DNA of 64,000 bases from Prionace glauca (taxonomy: Eukaryota > Chordata > Chondrichthyes > Carcharhiniformes > Carcharhinidae), in the NCBI GenBank assembly GCA_037974335.1, contig CM075760.1:40836603-40900602 (forward strand). Direction: 5' to 3'. The stretch's first letter is position 1. The number at the start of each line of letters is the position of its first letter. The notes under the pieces were generated by a model. The model did not search any database. It was not told the DNA's origin and saw only the letters and a list, made by a program, of their open reading frames with translations. Shown here piece after piece: positions 44,592-55,689 of this stretch. The position numbers and the translations under genes were made by a program.

Positions 44592-45559
44592 TTTGAACAT
44601 ATGAACATAAGAGCAGGAGAAATAGCAGCAGGAATAGACCATCTAGCACCTCGAGCCTGCTCCGCCATTCAATAACGTCATGGCTGATCTGATAGTGGGT
44701 TCAGTTCCACTTACCTGCCCACTCCCCATAAACCTTAATTCCCTTATTGGTTAAAAAAAATCCATCTGTGACATAAACACATTTAACGATGTGGCCATTT
44801 TACTATTATTCCTTTCAAAGTGGATAACCTCACACTTACCAACATTATACTCCATCTGCCAGATCCTTGCCCACTCACTCAGCCTATCCAAATCTCTCTG
44901 CAGACTTTCTGTGTCCTCCACGCAATTAGATTTCCCACTCATCTTTGTGCCATCCGCAAACTTTGTCACCCAACACTTGGTCCCCTCTTACAGATCGTTT
45001 ATGTATATGGTAAATAGTTGAGGCTCCAGCACTGATACCTGCGGCAAACCACTAGTCACTGATTGCCAGTGAAAAACATCCATTTATTCTGACTGTCTGC
45101 TTTCTGTTAGATAGCTAATCCTCAATCCACGCTAACACTTTACCCCCCAATCCGAGTACCTTTATCTTATGCAGCAACCTTTTGTGAGGCACCTTATCGA
45201 ATGCCTTCTGGAAATCTAAATGCACCACATCCACCGGTTTCCCCCTGTCAACCACATTCGTTATATCCTCATAAAACTCCAGTAAATTAGTCAAACATGG
45301 CTTTCCCTTTATGAATCCATGCTGCGTCTGCTTGATTGAATCATTCTTTTCCAGGTGTCCTGCTATTTCTTCATTAATGATAGATTCCAGCATATTACCA
45401 ACCACAGTTGTTAATCTAACTGGCCGGTAGTTACCTGCCTTTTGTCTACCTCCTGTTTTAAACAGTGGCGTTACATTAGCTGTTTTCCAATCAGCCGGCA
45501 CTTCCACAGAGTCCAGCAAATTGTGATAAAATACAACTAATAAATTAGCTATTATCAGG

Positions 45560-45994
45560 ATGGTAGTCTACCTCCCTGGAGCAGGGGTACAGGATGTTTC
45601 AGAAAGGGTAGAGGGAATTTTGAAGGGTGGAGAGACTGAGTCTGATGTGATAGTGCACGTAGGAGAGAAGGATGTAGGAACAAAGTGCAGGGGGGCCATA
45701 CATAGGCAGTTCAGGGAGTTGGGGGCCAGGCTGAAATGTAGGGCCTCCAGGGTGGCGTTCTCTGAGCTGCTGCCGGTGCCTGGGGCTAGCAGGGCTAGAA
45801 ATAATGAGATACTCCAACTAAATGCGTGGTTGAAGGATTGGTGTAGGGCAGAAGGTTTTAGATTCGTAGACCACTGGGAAATCTTTATGAAAGAGGGGCA
45901 AATATACAAGAGGGATGGGGTACAGTTAACTGGGAAGGGCATGCATATCTTAGCTGGAAGGTTAGCTGGAGTGTTTCGGCAGGGTTTAAACTAA
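45560..45994 (+). CDS. LINE ORF1, SGNH/esterase-like domain, 144 aa
   Basis: Frame with VERVEGILKGGETESDVIVH, VGEKDVGTK (position of the GxND block), FSELLPVPGASRARNNEILQ, WLKDWCRAEGFRFVDHWE and RDGVQLTGKGMHILAGRLAG, ending FRQGLN stop. This is the C-terminal part of the esterase-type ORF1 of CR1-clade LINEs. The DxVH histidine position reads DGVQ and GxND reads GEKD, so the hydrolase site looks impaired. The element starts inside the frame (5'-truncated). Confidence 0.7.
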   Translation: MVVYLPGAGVQDVSERVEGILKGGETESDVIVHVGEKDVGTKCRGAIHRQFRELGARLKCRASRVAFSELLPVPGASRARNNEILQLNAWLKDWCRAEGFRFVDHWEIFMKEGQIYKRDGVQLTGKGMHILAGRLAGVFRQGLN

Positions 45995-46014
45995 TATGGA
46001 GGGGGGGTGGGGAG

Positions 46015-47278
46015 GTGGATGGAACTGGGATCGGGGATAGGGTAAGCTCGGAGTGTAGGAAGAAGGATCGGATTGTTTGTGAGGGTCTTCGGTGCATGTG
46101 TTTCAATGCTAGGACTGTGACTGGCAAAACAGATGAACTGAAGGCATTAATGTTCGAAAGAAAGTTGGAAGTGGTGGCGGTGACAGAGACTTGGTTAAAG
46201 GAAGGGCAGGACTGGCAGTTGAATGTTCCTGGTATAAGTGTTTCAGGCGAGATAGGGGTGGGTCGCTGAGAGGTGGGGGAGTGGCGTTGTTAGTTAAGGA
46301 TTGCATCATAGCAGTGCAGAGGGAGTTAGGTATGGAGGATATAGGAATCGAGTCGCTATGGGTGGAGTTGAGGAATAGGAAGGGAGATGTTACTATGTTG
46401 GGTGTGTACTACAGACCGCCCAACAGCCCGAGGGCTGTGGAAGAAGGGATAAGCAGGGACATTCTAGATAAGTGCAGGAAGAATAGGGTGGTGGTAGTGG
46501 GAGATTTTCTCCCCGGGGTAGATTGGAAGGTGCCGAGATCAGAGGGTGCTGACGGGGAGGAATTTGTACAGTGTGTAATGGAAGGCTCCCTGGAGCAGTA
46601 CGTGGATAGCCCGACCAGAGAGGGGGCTATACTGGACTTGGTTCTGGGCAATGAGCCTGGGCAGGTGGTTGACGTTGAAGTAGGAGAGCATGTGGCTAAC
46701 AGTGACCACAACTCTGTCTGGTTTATGATATTAATGGATAAAGATGAAGCCTGTCCTAAGGGGAGGGTGTTAAACTGGGGGAGGGCTTGATACAACCGGA
46801 TTAGGCAGGATCTTAAAGATACGGACTGGGGTAAGCTGTTTGATGGCAGGTCGACGCTGGGTATGTGGGAGTCTCTCAAGGGAAAACTAACATCTTTGCA
46901 GGAAAGACATGTGCCAGTAAAGAGGAAGGATGGGAAGGGTAGGATTAGAGAGCCGTGGGTAACTAGGGATATTGAGGACCTGGTCAGGAGAAAGAGGGAG
47001 GCGTACACTAGATCTAGGCATTTGAGGACAGAGATAGCGTTAGAAGAATACAGTGAATGTAGGAGAGAACTTAAAAGGGGCATCAGAAAGGCAAAAAGGG
47101 GCCACGAAATGGCTTTGGCGGGTAGGATTAAGGAAAATCCTAAGGCATTTTACTCCTATGTTAGAAACAAAAGGATGGTTAGTGGGAACATTGGTCCTCT
47201 CAGGGACAGAGAAGGGGAACTATGCTTGGAGCCTGGCGGAATGGGGGAGATCTTGAATGAATATTTTGCGTCGGTATT
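46015..47278 (+). CDS. LINE ORF2 endonuclease part (B-type), frame-disrupted
   Basis: APE-like endonuclease: LRCMCFNARTVTGKTDELKA, VAVTETWLKEGQDWQLN in one frame to about 46269; then RRDRGGSLRGGGVALLVKDC, MLGVYYRPPNSP, VVVGDFLPGVDW, ILDLVLGNEPGQVVDVE, NSDHNSVWF in another (46191-46790). A frameshift near 46250 and a TGA at 46788-46790 break it. After that, the frame beginning 46863 continues (FASV) to the insertion point of the A-type LINE at 47278. Confidence 0.78.
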
Positions 47279-49284
47279 AAAAGCGGAGGAGTTTCGAGTA
47301 GCTAAGAGCAGTGGGCGAGAAGAGGATTGGGAAAGGTTTAAATGTCAACAAAGATTGACAAAGAAATTGATAAAGGAGGGTAGGAGAAGCTATGAGGCTG
47401 GGCTAGCACTTAATATAAAAAAGGATAGCAAGAGTTTTTATAAATATATAAAAAGGAAGAGGCTGGCTAGGGTAAACGTTGGTCCTTTAGAGGATGAGAA
47501 AGGGGAGCTAGTGGTAGGGGATAGGGATATGGCTAAGGTCTTGAATAACTTCTTTGTTTCTGTCTTCACGGAGGAGGACGTGAATAATTTGCCGGGTGTT
47601 AGCGATGGAAAGGTGGTAGGAATGGAGGGTCTTAATGACATTACTGTTACTAGAGAGGTGGTGCTCGACAGACAGGAGGGGCTGATTGTGGACAAGTCCC
47701 CAGGACCGGATGGAATGCATCCGAGGGTTCTGAAAGAAATGGCGGAGGTGATAGTGGATGCCTTGGTGGTTATTTTCCAGACGTCGCTGGATTCCGGGGA
47801 AGTGCCGGAAGATTGGAAAACGGCTAATGTTACGCCGTTGTTTAAGAAGGGTGCCAGGCAAAAGGCGGGGAATTATAGGCCGGTTAGTTTAACGTCTGTG
47901 GTAGGTAAAATGTTAGAAACCGTCATTAAGGACGAAATAGCGAGGCATCTTGAGGGGAATTGCTTGATAGGGCGGACGCAACACGGTTTCATTAAAGTGA
48001 AGTCGTGTCTGACAAATTTACTGGAGTTCTATGAGGATGTGTCGAGGGCAGTGGATGGAGGAGAGCCGGTGGATGTTGTCTTTCTGGATTTTCAGAAGGC
48101 GTTTGACAAGGTACCTCACAAGAGGTTATTGCAGAAGGTCAGGGGACATGGAGTTGGGGGTAGGGTGTTAGCGTGGATAGAGGATTGGTTGTCAAATAGG
48201 AGGCAGAGAGTGGGGGTCAATGGATACTATTCGGATTGGCGGTTGGTGACTAGTGGGGTGCCCCAGGGGTCGGTGCTGGGACCTCAGCTATTTACCATTT
48301 ATATAGATGATCTGGAGGAGGGAACCGAGTGCAGGGTGTCGAAATTTGCTGATGACACCAAGATTGGGGGAAAGGCAAATTGTGCGGAGGGTGTGGAGAG
48401 TCTGCAGAAGGATCTAGATAGGCTGGGCGAATGGGCCAGGAAATGGCAAATGGAATTTAATGTTGGCAAGTGTGAGGTGGTCCACTTTGGTAGGAGGAAT
48501 GGTAGGAAGGACTATTACTTACGGGGCGAAAAACTGCAGCAGGCGACGGTGCAGAGGGACCTCGGGGTCCTTGTGCATGAGTCGCAAAAACCCAGCTTGC
48601 AGGTGCAGCAGGTGGTCAGGAAGGCGAATGGGATGCTGGCCTTCATAGCGAAGGGGATTGAATATAAAAGTAGGGAGGTCTTGCTGCAGCTGTATAGGGC
48701 ATTGGTGAGGCCGCAGCTGGAGTACTGTGTGCAGATTTGGGCGCCGCACCTGCGCAAGGATGTTTTGTCTCTGGAGGGAGTGCAGAGGAGGTTTACTCGG
48801 CTGATACCGGAGTTGAGGGGATTGAGCTATGAGGAGAGGCTGAATAAACTAGGCTTGTACTCGTTAGAGTTTAGAAGAATGAGGGGAGATCTCATTGAGA
48901 CGTATAAGATGATGAATGGGATGGATAGGATAGAGGTGGAGAGACTGTTCCCGCTCAAAAAAGACAGTAGGACTAGGGGGCACAGCCTCAAGATAAAGGG
49001 GGGGCGGTTTAGAACAGAGTTGAGGAGGAACTTCTTCACTCAAAGGGTGGTGAATCTCTGGAATTCTCTGCCCGTTGAAGTGGTGGAGGCTGCCTCGCTA
49101 AATATTTTTAAGAAACTGGTTGATGGGTTTTTGATAAGAGAAGGGATTAAGGGTTATGGGGAGAGGGCGGGAAGATGGAGCTGAGTCACGACAGATCAGC
49201 CATGATCTTATTGAATGGCGGGGCAGGCTCGAAGGGCCAGATGGCCTACTCCTGCTCCTATTTCTTATGTTCTTATGTTCTTAT
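47279..49284 (+). mobile_element. Young A-type LINE inserted in the B-type LINE
   Basis: 5'-truncated A-type element of 2.0 kb, starting aaaagcggaggagtttcgag and ending tatttcttatgttcttatgttcttat. Flanked by gtatt (47274-47278 and 49285-49289). Nearly identical to 32027-34026, so both inserted recently. By chance it is in frame with the host LINE, so the 773-codon frame 46863-49184 fuses B endonuclease end to A reverse transcriptase. Confidence 0.93.
47283..49184 (+). CDS. LINE reverse transcriptase (A-type), intact C-terminal two-thirds
   Basis: Unbroken frame from AEEFRVAKSSGREEDWERFK to the natural end RAGRWS stop. RT blocks [65 protein letters not shown], catalytic FADDT at 48345-48359, LEYCVQIWAPHLRKDVLSLE, LEFRRMRGDLIETYKMMNGM and FFTQRVVNLWNSLPVEVVEA. 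The intact C-terminus shows that the 31264-33738 copy is prematurely terminated. Lacks its own endonuclease. Confidence 0.9.
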   Translation, partial: AEEFRVAKSSGREEDWERFKCQQRLTKKLIKEGRRSYEAGLALNIKKDSKSFYKYIKRKRLARVNVGPLEDEKGELVVGDRDMAKVLNNFFVSVFTEEDVNNLPGVSDGKVVGMEGLNDITVTREVVLDRQEGLIVDKSPGPDGMHPRVLKEMAEVIVDALVVIFQTSLDSGEVPEDWKTANVTPLFKKGARQKAGNYRPVSLTSVVGKMLETVIKDEIARHLEGNCLIGRTQHGFIKVKSCLTNLLEFYEDVSRAVDGGEPVDVVFLDFQKAFDKVPHKRLLQKVRGHGVGGRVLAWIEDWLSNRRQRVGVNGYYSDWRLVTSGVPQGSVLGPQLFTIYIDDLEEGTECRVSKFADDTKIGGKANCAEGVESLQKDLDRLGEWARKWQMEFNVGKCEVVHFGRRNGRKDYYLRGEKLQQATVQRDLGVLVHESQKPSLQVQQVVRKANGMLAFIAKGIEYKSREVLLQLYRALVRPQLEYCVQIWAPHLRKDVLSLEGVQRRFTRLIPELRGLSYEERLNKLGLYSLEFRRMRGDLIETYKMMNGMDRIEVERLFPLKKDSRTRGHSLKIKGGRFRTELRRNFFTQRVVNLWNSLPVEVVEAASLNIFKKLVDGFLIREGIKGYGERAGRWS

Positions 49285-51087
49285 GTATTCACGCAGGAGA
49301 GGGGTCTGATGTCTGGTGCTGTGCTTGAGGAGATTGAGGATCCGTTGAGGGAAATAGTCATCACGAGGGAAGAGGTGTTGGGACTTTTAGACAGTATAAA
49401 GACGGATAAATCTCCGGGGCCTGATGGCATCTATCCCAGGCTGCTAAGGGAGGTGAGGGATGAAATTGCTGGGCCTCTGACGCAAATCTTTGTCTCTTCT
49501 TTGGACACAGGTGAGGTCCCAGAGGATTGGCGGATTGTTTAAAAAGGGTCAGAGGGATAACCCAGGGAACTATAGGCCGGTGAGCTTGACTTCAGTTATA
49601 GGCAAGATAATGGAGAGGATCCTCAAGGATAGGATGTATGAACATCTGGAGCGCTGCACTCTGATCAGGGATACGCAGCATGGCTTCGTTACAGGGAGGT
49701 CGTGCCTTACGAATCTATTGGAATTTTTTGAAGAGGTGACAAAAACGGTTGACGAAGGACAAGCCGTTGATGTTGTCTATATGGATTTCAGTAAGGCGTT
49801 AGACAAGGTCCCTCATGGTAGGCTGATAGAAAAGGTGAAGGCTCATGGGATAGAAGGCCAGGTATGCAGATGGGTGGAGAACTGGCTTGGGAGGAGGAGA
49901 CAGCGGGTAGTAGTGGAAGGCTCCTTTTCCAATTGGAGGTCTGTCACCAGTGGTGTGCCGCAGGGTTCGGTACTAGGACCTCTACTATTTGTAGTATATA
50001 TTAATGACTTGGAAGAGAGGGTAGGTGGTGTGATCAGCAAATTTGCTGATGACACGAAGATGGTTGGATTGGCGGGTACTGAGGAGCAGTGCCTGGCAAT
50101 GCAACAGGACATAGACAGGCTGGTAGATTGGGCGGATAGATGGCAAATGGAATTTAATCCGGAGAAATGCGAGGTGATGCACTTTGGCCGGAATAATGTG
50201 GAGGGGAGTTATCCGATAAAAGATAGAACTATCTAGGGCGGCACGGTAGCACAGTGGTTAGCACTGCTGCTTCACAGCTCCAGGGTCCTGGGTTCGATTC
50301 CCGGCTCGGGTCACTGCCTGTGTGGAGTTTGCACATTCTCCTCGTGTCTGCGTGGGTTTTCTCCGGGTGCTCCGGTTTCCTCCCACAGTCCAAAGATGTG
50401 CGGATTAGGTTCATTGGCTATGCTAAAATTGCCCCTTAGTGTCCTGGGATGTGTAGGTTAGAGGGGTTAGCAGGTAAAATGTGTAGGGATATGGGGATAG
50501 GGTCTGGGTGGGATTGTGTTCGGTGCAGACTCGATGGGCCGAAGGGCCTGTTTCTGCACTGTAGGGTTCTATGTTCTATCCGGAGTATAGATACGCAGAG
50601 AGACCTGGGGGTGCAAGTGCACAAGTCCCTGAAGGTGTCGGTGAAGGTGGAGAATGTGATGAGGAAAGCGTATGGTATGTTAGCCTTCATAGGAAGGGGT
50701 ATAGAATATAAGAGTAGGAGTCTGATGTTGCAGTTGTATAGAACGTTGGTTAGGCTTCACTTGGAGTACTGCGTCCAATTCTGGTCGCCGCACTACCGGA
50801 AGGATGTAGAGATCTTGGAGAGAGTGCAGAGGAGATTTACCAGGATGTTGCCTGGTATGGAAGGGCTGTCTTACGAGGAAAGATTGAACGAACTTGGGCT
50901 GTTTTCCCTTGAGAGACGTCGGCTGAGGGGGGATCTACTAGAGGTTTATAAGATTATGAAGGGGATAGATAGAGTAAATGGTGGTAAGCTTTTTCCGCTA
51001 TTAGAAATGGATAGAACGAGGGGTCACGGGCTTAGGGTGAGAGGGGCTAGGTATAAGACAAATATTAGAGGGCAGTTTTTCACATAA
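49285..51087 (+). CDS. LINE reverse transcriptase (B-type), broken by deletion and SINE
   Basis: Resumes the host LINE: FTQERGLMSGAVLEEIEDPL, TDKSPGPDGIYPRLLREVRD to DWRIV at 49542. A short deletion near 49530 shifts the frame to 49490-50236, which carries [53 protein letters not shown] at 50042-50056 and EKCEVMHFGRNN. After the SINE it continues RSIDTQRDLGVQVHKSLKV to RYKTNIRGQFFT, where TAA at 51085 is premature. Confidence 0.85.
50234..50575 (+). mobile_element. Full-length tRNA-headed SINE inside LINE RT
   Basis: Head gggcggcacggtagcacagt, B box cctgggttcgattcccggct, body tgctccggtttcctcccaca, tail gggccgaagggcctgtttct...gggttctatgtt. TSD ctatc (50229-50233 and 50576-50580). The host LINE reads ...RTI|RSIDTQ across the site. 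Sequence is the least degraded SINE in the window. Confidence 0.93.
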
Positions 51088-51439
51088 AGGGTAGTGGGGA
51101 TGTGGAATGCACCGCCGAGTAAGGTGGTGGAAGCAGGCACGCTAGGGTAGTTTAAGAGTCACTTGGACAGCCACATGAGCAGTCTACATATAGGGGGATA
51201 TAGCAGGCCTTAATAAACATTGCAGGCTTGGGATTCCGTTTTTGCCTCAGGGATGTAGAGTCTTCGCCTGTTTAATAATGAATTTTTTGTCTCCACAGGC
51301 ATTTAGGTCCACCTTGTTGACCAGCAAGGGGCATGCTTGCGGCAGATTGTGGTGGGCTGCTCTTGGATGTTGCTTCAGGAGTTGCCTATTGCTTCATATC
51401 GTTGGTGCGCTTAAACTGGACCATCTCGAGGGCAACATG

Positions 51440-51748
51440 ACAGCTCAGAGACTATCTCTGTTGCTGTGCGGACACATGGATTTTGGCCTGTGTCCGTGGG
51501 AGTTTGCGCGTTCTCCCCGTGGTTACGTGGGTTTTCTCCGGGTGCTCCGGTTTCCTCCCACATCCCAAAAATGTGTTTTTAGGCTGATTGATTGGGTAAC
51601 AAATTGTCCCTATATTGGACCTCCCTGATCCTCGCACATTAGGCGTAGACTAAAATCATGAATAGGTCACTGGGACAACGGGACGGCGGCGCGGGCTCGT
51701 TGGGCCGAAGAGCCTGTTTCCCGTGCTGTGTTGTTCTTTGTTCTTTGT
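51440..51748 (+). mobile_element. SINE-like segment with LINE-type tail, plus
   Basis: Begins in caacatgacagctcagagac, has ttgcgcgttctccccgtggt, gggtgctccggtttcctccc, and ends cgttgggccgaagagcctgt...ttctttgtt. Either a diverged SINE inserted near the B-LINE's 3' end or a SINE whose tail coincides with it. Confidence 0.6.
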
Positions 51749-52858
51749 TATTACCTCTGCCATTTATTTTAGTACCCTGGGATGCATTCCATCCGGACCA
51801 GGGTACTTGTCTACCTTTCGTCCCATTACCCTACCCAGCATTGTCGTTTTAGTAATATTGATCATTTCAACGTCCTCACCCCCTACAGTCCCATGACCAT
51901 CAATTATCGGTGCGCTATTTGTATCCTCCACTGTGAAGACCAACACAACAAACTTGTTTAAGGCCTCGGCCATTCCCTTGTTTCCCATTATTAATCCCCC
52001 TTCTCACTTTCCAGGAGTCCAACATTTACTTTAGCCGCTCTTTTCCATTTTATATATTTGTAAATATTTTACTATCAGTTTTCATATTTCGTGCGAGTTT
52101 ACTCTCATAATCTATCTTTCCTTTCTTTTTTGCTGTCTTAGTAGTTCTGTGTTGCTTTTTAAAGTTTTCCCCATCTTCTAGTTCCCCAGTAATAGTGGAC
52201 ACTCTGTATTCATTGGTTTTTAATCTGATACTCTCCTTTATTTCCTTAGTTATCTATGGCTGTTTATCCCTTTTCTTACATTCCTTCTTTTTTCACTGGA
52301 ATATGTTATTGCTGAGTACTGAGTAAAATTTGCTTAAAAATCCTCCACTGTTCCTGAACTATCCAATCAATTAATCCGTGTTCCCTGTCTATATTAGCCA
52401 ACTCCGCCCTCATCATATTGTATCCCCCTTGTTCAAGCAGAGGACACTGGTTTGGGTCATTGCTTTCTCACCCTCCCTCTGTATTAGAAATACAATCATA
52501 TTGTGGTCACTCCTTCCAAGAGGATCCCTAATAAGGAGGTCATTAGTTTTACCTCATTACACAAGACCAGATCCAAGATAGCTTGCTTCCCCGTAAGTTT
52601 TGTAACATACTGTTCGAGGAAACTATATTGAAAGAATTCTAAGAACTCATCCTCAAGTCCATGGCATCCAACTTGAGTTGACCAATTAATATGGAGGTTA
52701 AAATCCCCTATGATTATTGTTGGTCATTTTTACACGCATCTGTTATTTGTTTGTTTATAGCCCGCCCCACCTCGAAATTATCAATTGGGGGCCTATAGAC
52801 TACACCCATCAGTGACATTTTTCCCTTTACTATTCCTTATCTCCATCGACATTGATTC

Positions 52859-53335
52859 CACATTTTGAAACAACCAGAATTGTAGGCAATACTCCAAGTG
52901 CGGCCACAACAGAGTTTTATATAGTTGCAAAATGACCTCACCGCTCCGAAATTCAATCCCAATATAAGCTACCACACCGTTACGCCTTCTTAACAACCTT
53001 ATCAACCTGGGTGCCAACTTTCAGGGATCTATGCACATGTGTACCGAGATCCCCCTGCTCGTCAACACTACCAAGAGTCCTTCCATTTGCCCTATATTGT
53101 GTACTCCTATTACTCTTACCAAAGTGAATCACCTCACACTTTACCGCATTAAACCCCATGTGCCACCTCTCAGCCCAGCTTTGCAGCTTATCTATGTCCC
53201 TCTGCAAACTGTAACATCCATCCTCACTGTCTACAACTCCTCAGGCTTTGGTGTCGTCAGCAAATTTACGAATCCATCCTTCTACACCCTGTCATTCACT
53301 CACTCATCTGTGCCAATTTATACAAGATGTGGGAC
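52859..53335 (-). mobile_element. Separate CR1-like LINE C-terminal RT fragment, minus
   Basis: Minus frame 52980-53207 reads MQRDIDKLQSWAERWHMGFN, VKCEVIHFGKSNRSTQYRAN, DLGTHVHRSLKVGTQVDKV; the next frame has VAYIGIEFRSGEVILQLYKT. B-type relatives. It joins LINE C at about 52858 because the C endonuclease side and this RT C-terminal side are out of order. Decayed. Confidence 0.75.
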
Positions 53336-53418
53336 GGCGAGAGTCCACTTTGCGAGGAGGCACACCATGGAAATGACAGTACTCTGATCTATGATACTAC
53401 GCCTTTCTCCCAAGACAT

Positions 53419-53442
53419 ACACACACACACACACACACACTT
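53419..53442. repeat. (CA)n microsatellite
   Basis: About 11 ca dinucleotides within agacatacacacac...cttgctc. Confidence 0.9.
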
Positions 53443-54401
53443 GCTCAAAAATTGCCTGTCTCCAGTCGAATGGTTATTGATGTGTGACAGCAACTGTTCC
53501 TTTATTTCAAAGAAGAGTTAAAGAGTAACTTTCATCAAACTCCTCCAAATATGATTTACACATCGTCCCGATAATAAAACTTTAGATGACCGAGGTTCAT
53601 GTGAAAAAATAAACAAATGAAATGCAGGATTGCAATTATTTCGCCCCAAAATAATAAAGTCCAAGGTGAATTCCGTAGATAAAAAGTGTTTCGCTTGCTG
53701 TTTGTAGATCGGAAAACAGGTTCATTGTATCACTTCTTAAAGGAAATATAGCATTTTAACCTGAGTCATTTGTCATTTCTGTGAAATCCATCCTGTGCTC
53801 GCGGAATGTGAGAGCAGGAGCATAGGATGTGCAAAATGGTCATAGTGACTTCAGGTGTTTCAGATGTACATCTACTAAAAATAATTAGGGAGTAGGAACG
53901 CAGTTTGATGATCACTCATGATCAAAATGAAGGGCGGAGTAGACTCAGAAATACTGAATGCACTACATGCTTCTAATTTCAGTTTCCAAAACTCTCCGAA
54001 GGAAATACATGCCTAACTATTCTGATATCTGTGAGCAAGATATAATTGGGCAGAAATGAGAAGAGATGGTCTTTGAATTTGAGATTAGAGCCCAGATCAA
54101 TATCTCCCCTCACCTGCTGTTCTTGATGTAGACACGAAGGCAATGTTTGTGGGAGGTGAAGGTAACCATGGTATGAGCAAGCAGCAGTTTGGTTAGGTAT
54201 ACAATGGGATCATCCCCCTTGCCAATGGTGCAATGTGGAGGTACCAAACAGTGAGTGAATCTGTTTGTTCACCGGTCTGTAACTAAGGTGCCATTTCTAA
54301 CTTAATTATTCCTCTGGAGACGCTCACTCAGAATAAATGTGGGACACAATGAAACCACTGCAGAGCGCAGCTCTCAGCTTCATTTCACTTTCTGGGAGAG
54401 G
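53443..54401. other. Upstream of GPCR copy 3; nothing recognised
   Basis: No repeat recognised. The 5' flank of the third receptor; no TATA or other box is confidently assigned. Confidence 0.4.
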
Positions 54402-54471
54402 ATGCATGGACCAGCAAAAGGCCTCTTCTTCGCCATTTCTTATCCCATTCTCGCTGCCATTGGTGTCCCTG
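54402..54471 (+). CDS. GPR139-like GPCR copy 3, exon 1
   Basis: ATG at 54402 opens MHGPAKGLFFAISYPILAAI then GVP, followed by a G and donor gtaggt at 54472. Joining in phase 1 to 55690 gives GVP-A-NLVTIVIL, the family's exon junction and start of TM1. The very short extracellular N-terminus matches receptor copy 1. Confidence 0.8.
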
Positions 54472-55689
54472 GTAGGTGAAATATCCCAAATCATTCTCAT
54501 GGCTTGAAATGTATGGCGTTGCATAAACATGAACATCCTATTGTTGAATATTCGGTTTTATTCGAATGCAGTGAAACCCGATCCAGTGTTTTCAGTGTTA
54601 TTCAGGATAAAGCCTATAAAGTGACCTGTGTTTCATCCACTGGTATACACAGTCTCAGAAAATGAGCTATTGCGATCTAATCATTCAACTAGATGCATTG
54701 ACATAGCACATGCATTCAGTGGTTACATGAAACTATGTTGCGACCTCCAGCAGTTAGTAATCGTTGATTTGAATGAGTGGCACTGGGCTGTACACATTGT
54801 TACTCAGGTTTTAAAACTTAAGAATTAATTATTGAAACTTTTGATAAAAGGTGACAGGGTTATGCATATGCATTTTCCCTTGTGTTAGTAAGTCTGGTAA
54901 ATGTCAGATAAATATATTTTTAATCACTGGTTGCATCCATGTAGATATGGCAAGTCGAACATGTCTTGCCCATCTCCAGCTTTCATTTGAGAAGGTGATG
55001 TAGCGTTTGTTTCTTCAGGCACCCGGATAAGTAGAATGGGAATACTTCACAGAACTTTAACACATCAACTTTATACGAACAACAAAATGACTTAGAATTG
55101 TTCAACAAATTTATTTTCTAAGGATCGTCCTGAAGAGCAAAGGGAAAGTTTAGTCTTTGAAAGAAGGGGTTCCAGTGGTTAGTGTCTTGGCAGGTAAAGG
55201 CACACTGAAAAAAAACAAATCAGCAGCATGGAAGTCCACAATAGGAGACACGGTGTGATCTCAGGTAGTTGTAGCGTGTTATCAAAATCTGGGAAGGCGA
55301 GATGTTGGAGGGATTGACAATCCGAAGAACGAGATTATAAAAAGAGAGACGCTGCCTGAATGGGGGCTGATAGGGCTGATGGATGGGTGGGATTAGTACG
55401 AAGAAGAATAGTGACAGTAAATTTTCGGAGAATCTGAAATTTGATAGTTATCTCAGGGGATCAACTCAGTGACCAGAGCGCGGAGTTAAAATTTGGACCG
55501 ATTCCCCCTAACGTAAAAAAACATTAATCCAGTTTTGAATGTCATGTCATTGCCGAGACGTTACAATCACTGGAGCCTGGAGTTGGCAAAGTGAAGGATG
55601 GGGTCGTTTTCGGTAATTGATTGGAGAGCGCAGCAGCTGGTGTTTACATCCCTCTCAGTAACACCTCACTCTGCCTCTTTCTATTTCAG
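54472..55689. other. Intron of GPCR copy 3
   Basis: 1.2-kb intron between donor gtaggt and acceptor ttctatttcag. No repeat was recognised inside it. Confidence 0.6.

Larger units (their letters stand above)
45555..51748 (+). mobile_element. B-type CR1-like LINE, plus, hosting an A-type LINE and SINEs
   Basis: Parts in order: ORF1 esterase-like region (45560-45994), endonuclease (46015-47278), an inserted A-type LINE (47279-49284), RT (49285-51087) broken by a SINE at 50234-50575, and a 3' region with SINE-like sequence and tail gccgaagagcctgtttcccg ending about 51748. Target duplication tatta (45550-45554 and 51749-51753) marks its insertion into LINE C. Without its inserts it is about 3.8 kb, close to full length. 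Confidence 0.85.
44592..52858 (-). mobile_element. A-like LINE (C), minus, split by a 6.2-kb nested insertion
   Basis: Left part 44592-45554: reversed tail gaacataagagcaggagaaa, an internally deleted C-terminal region, and RT frame 45115-45519 (AGNYRPVRLTTVVGNMLESI, HLDFQKAFDKVPHKRLLHKI). Right part 51749-52858: the reverse of the RT N-terminus and endonuclease (minus frame ending MHPRVLK at 51764). The left part ends tagctatta and the right begins tattacctctgcc, so TSD tatta flanks 45555-51748. Decayed with many stops. Confidence 0.82.
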
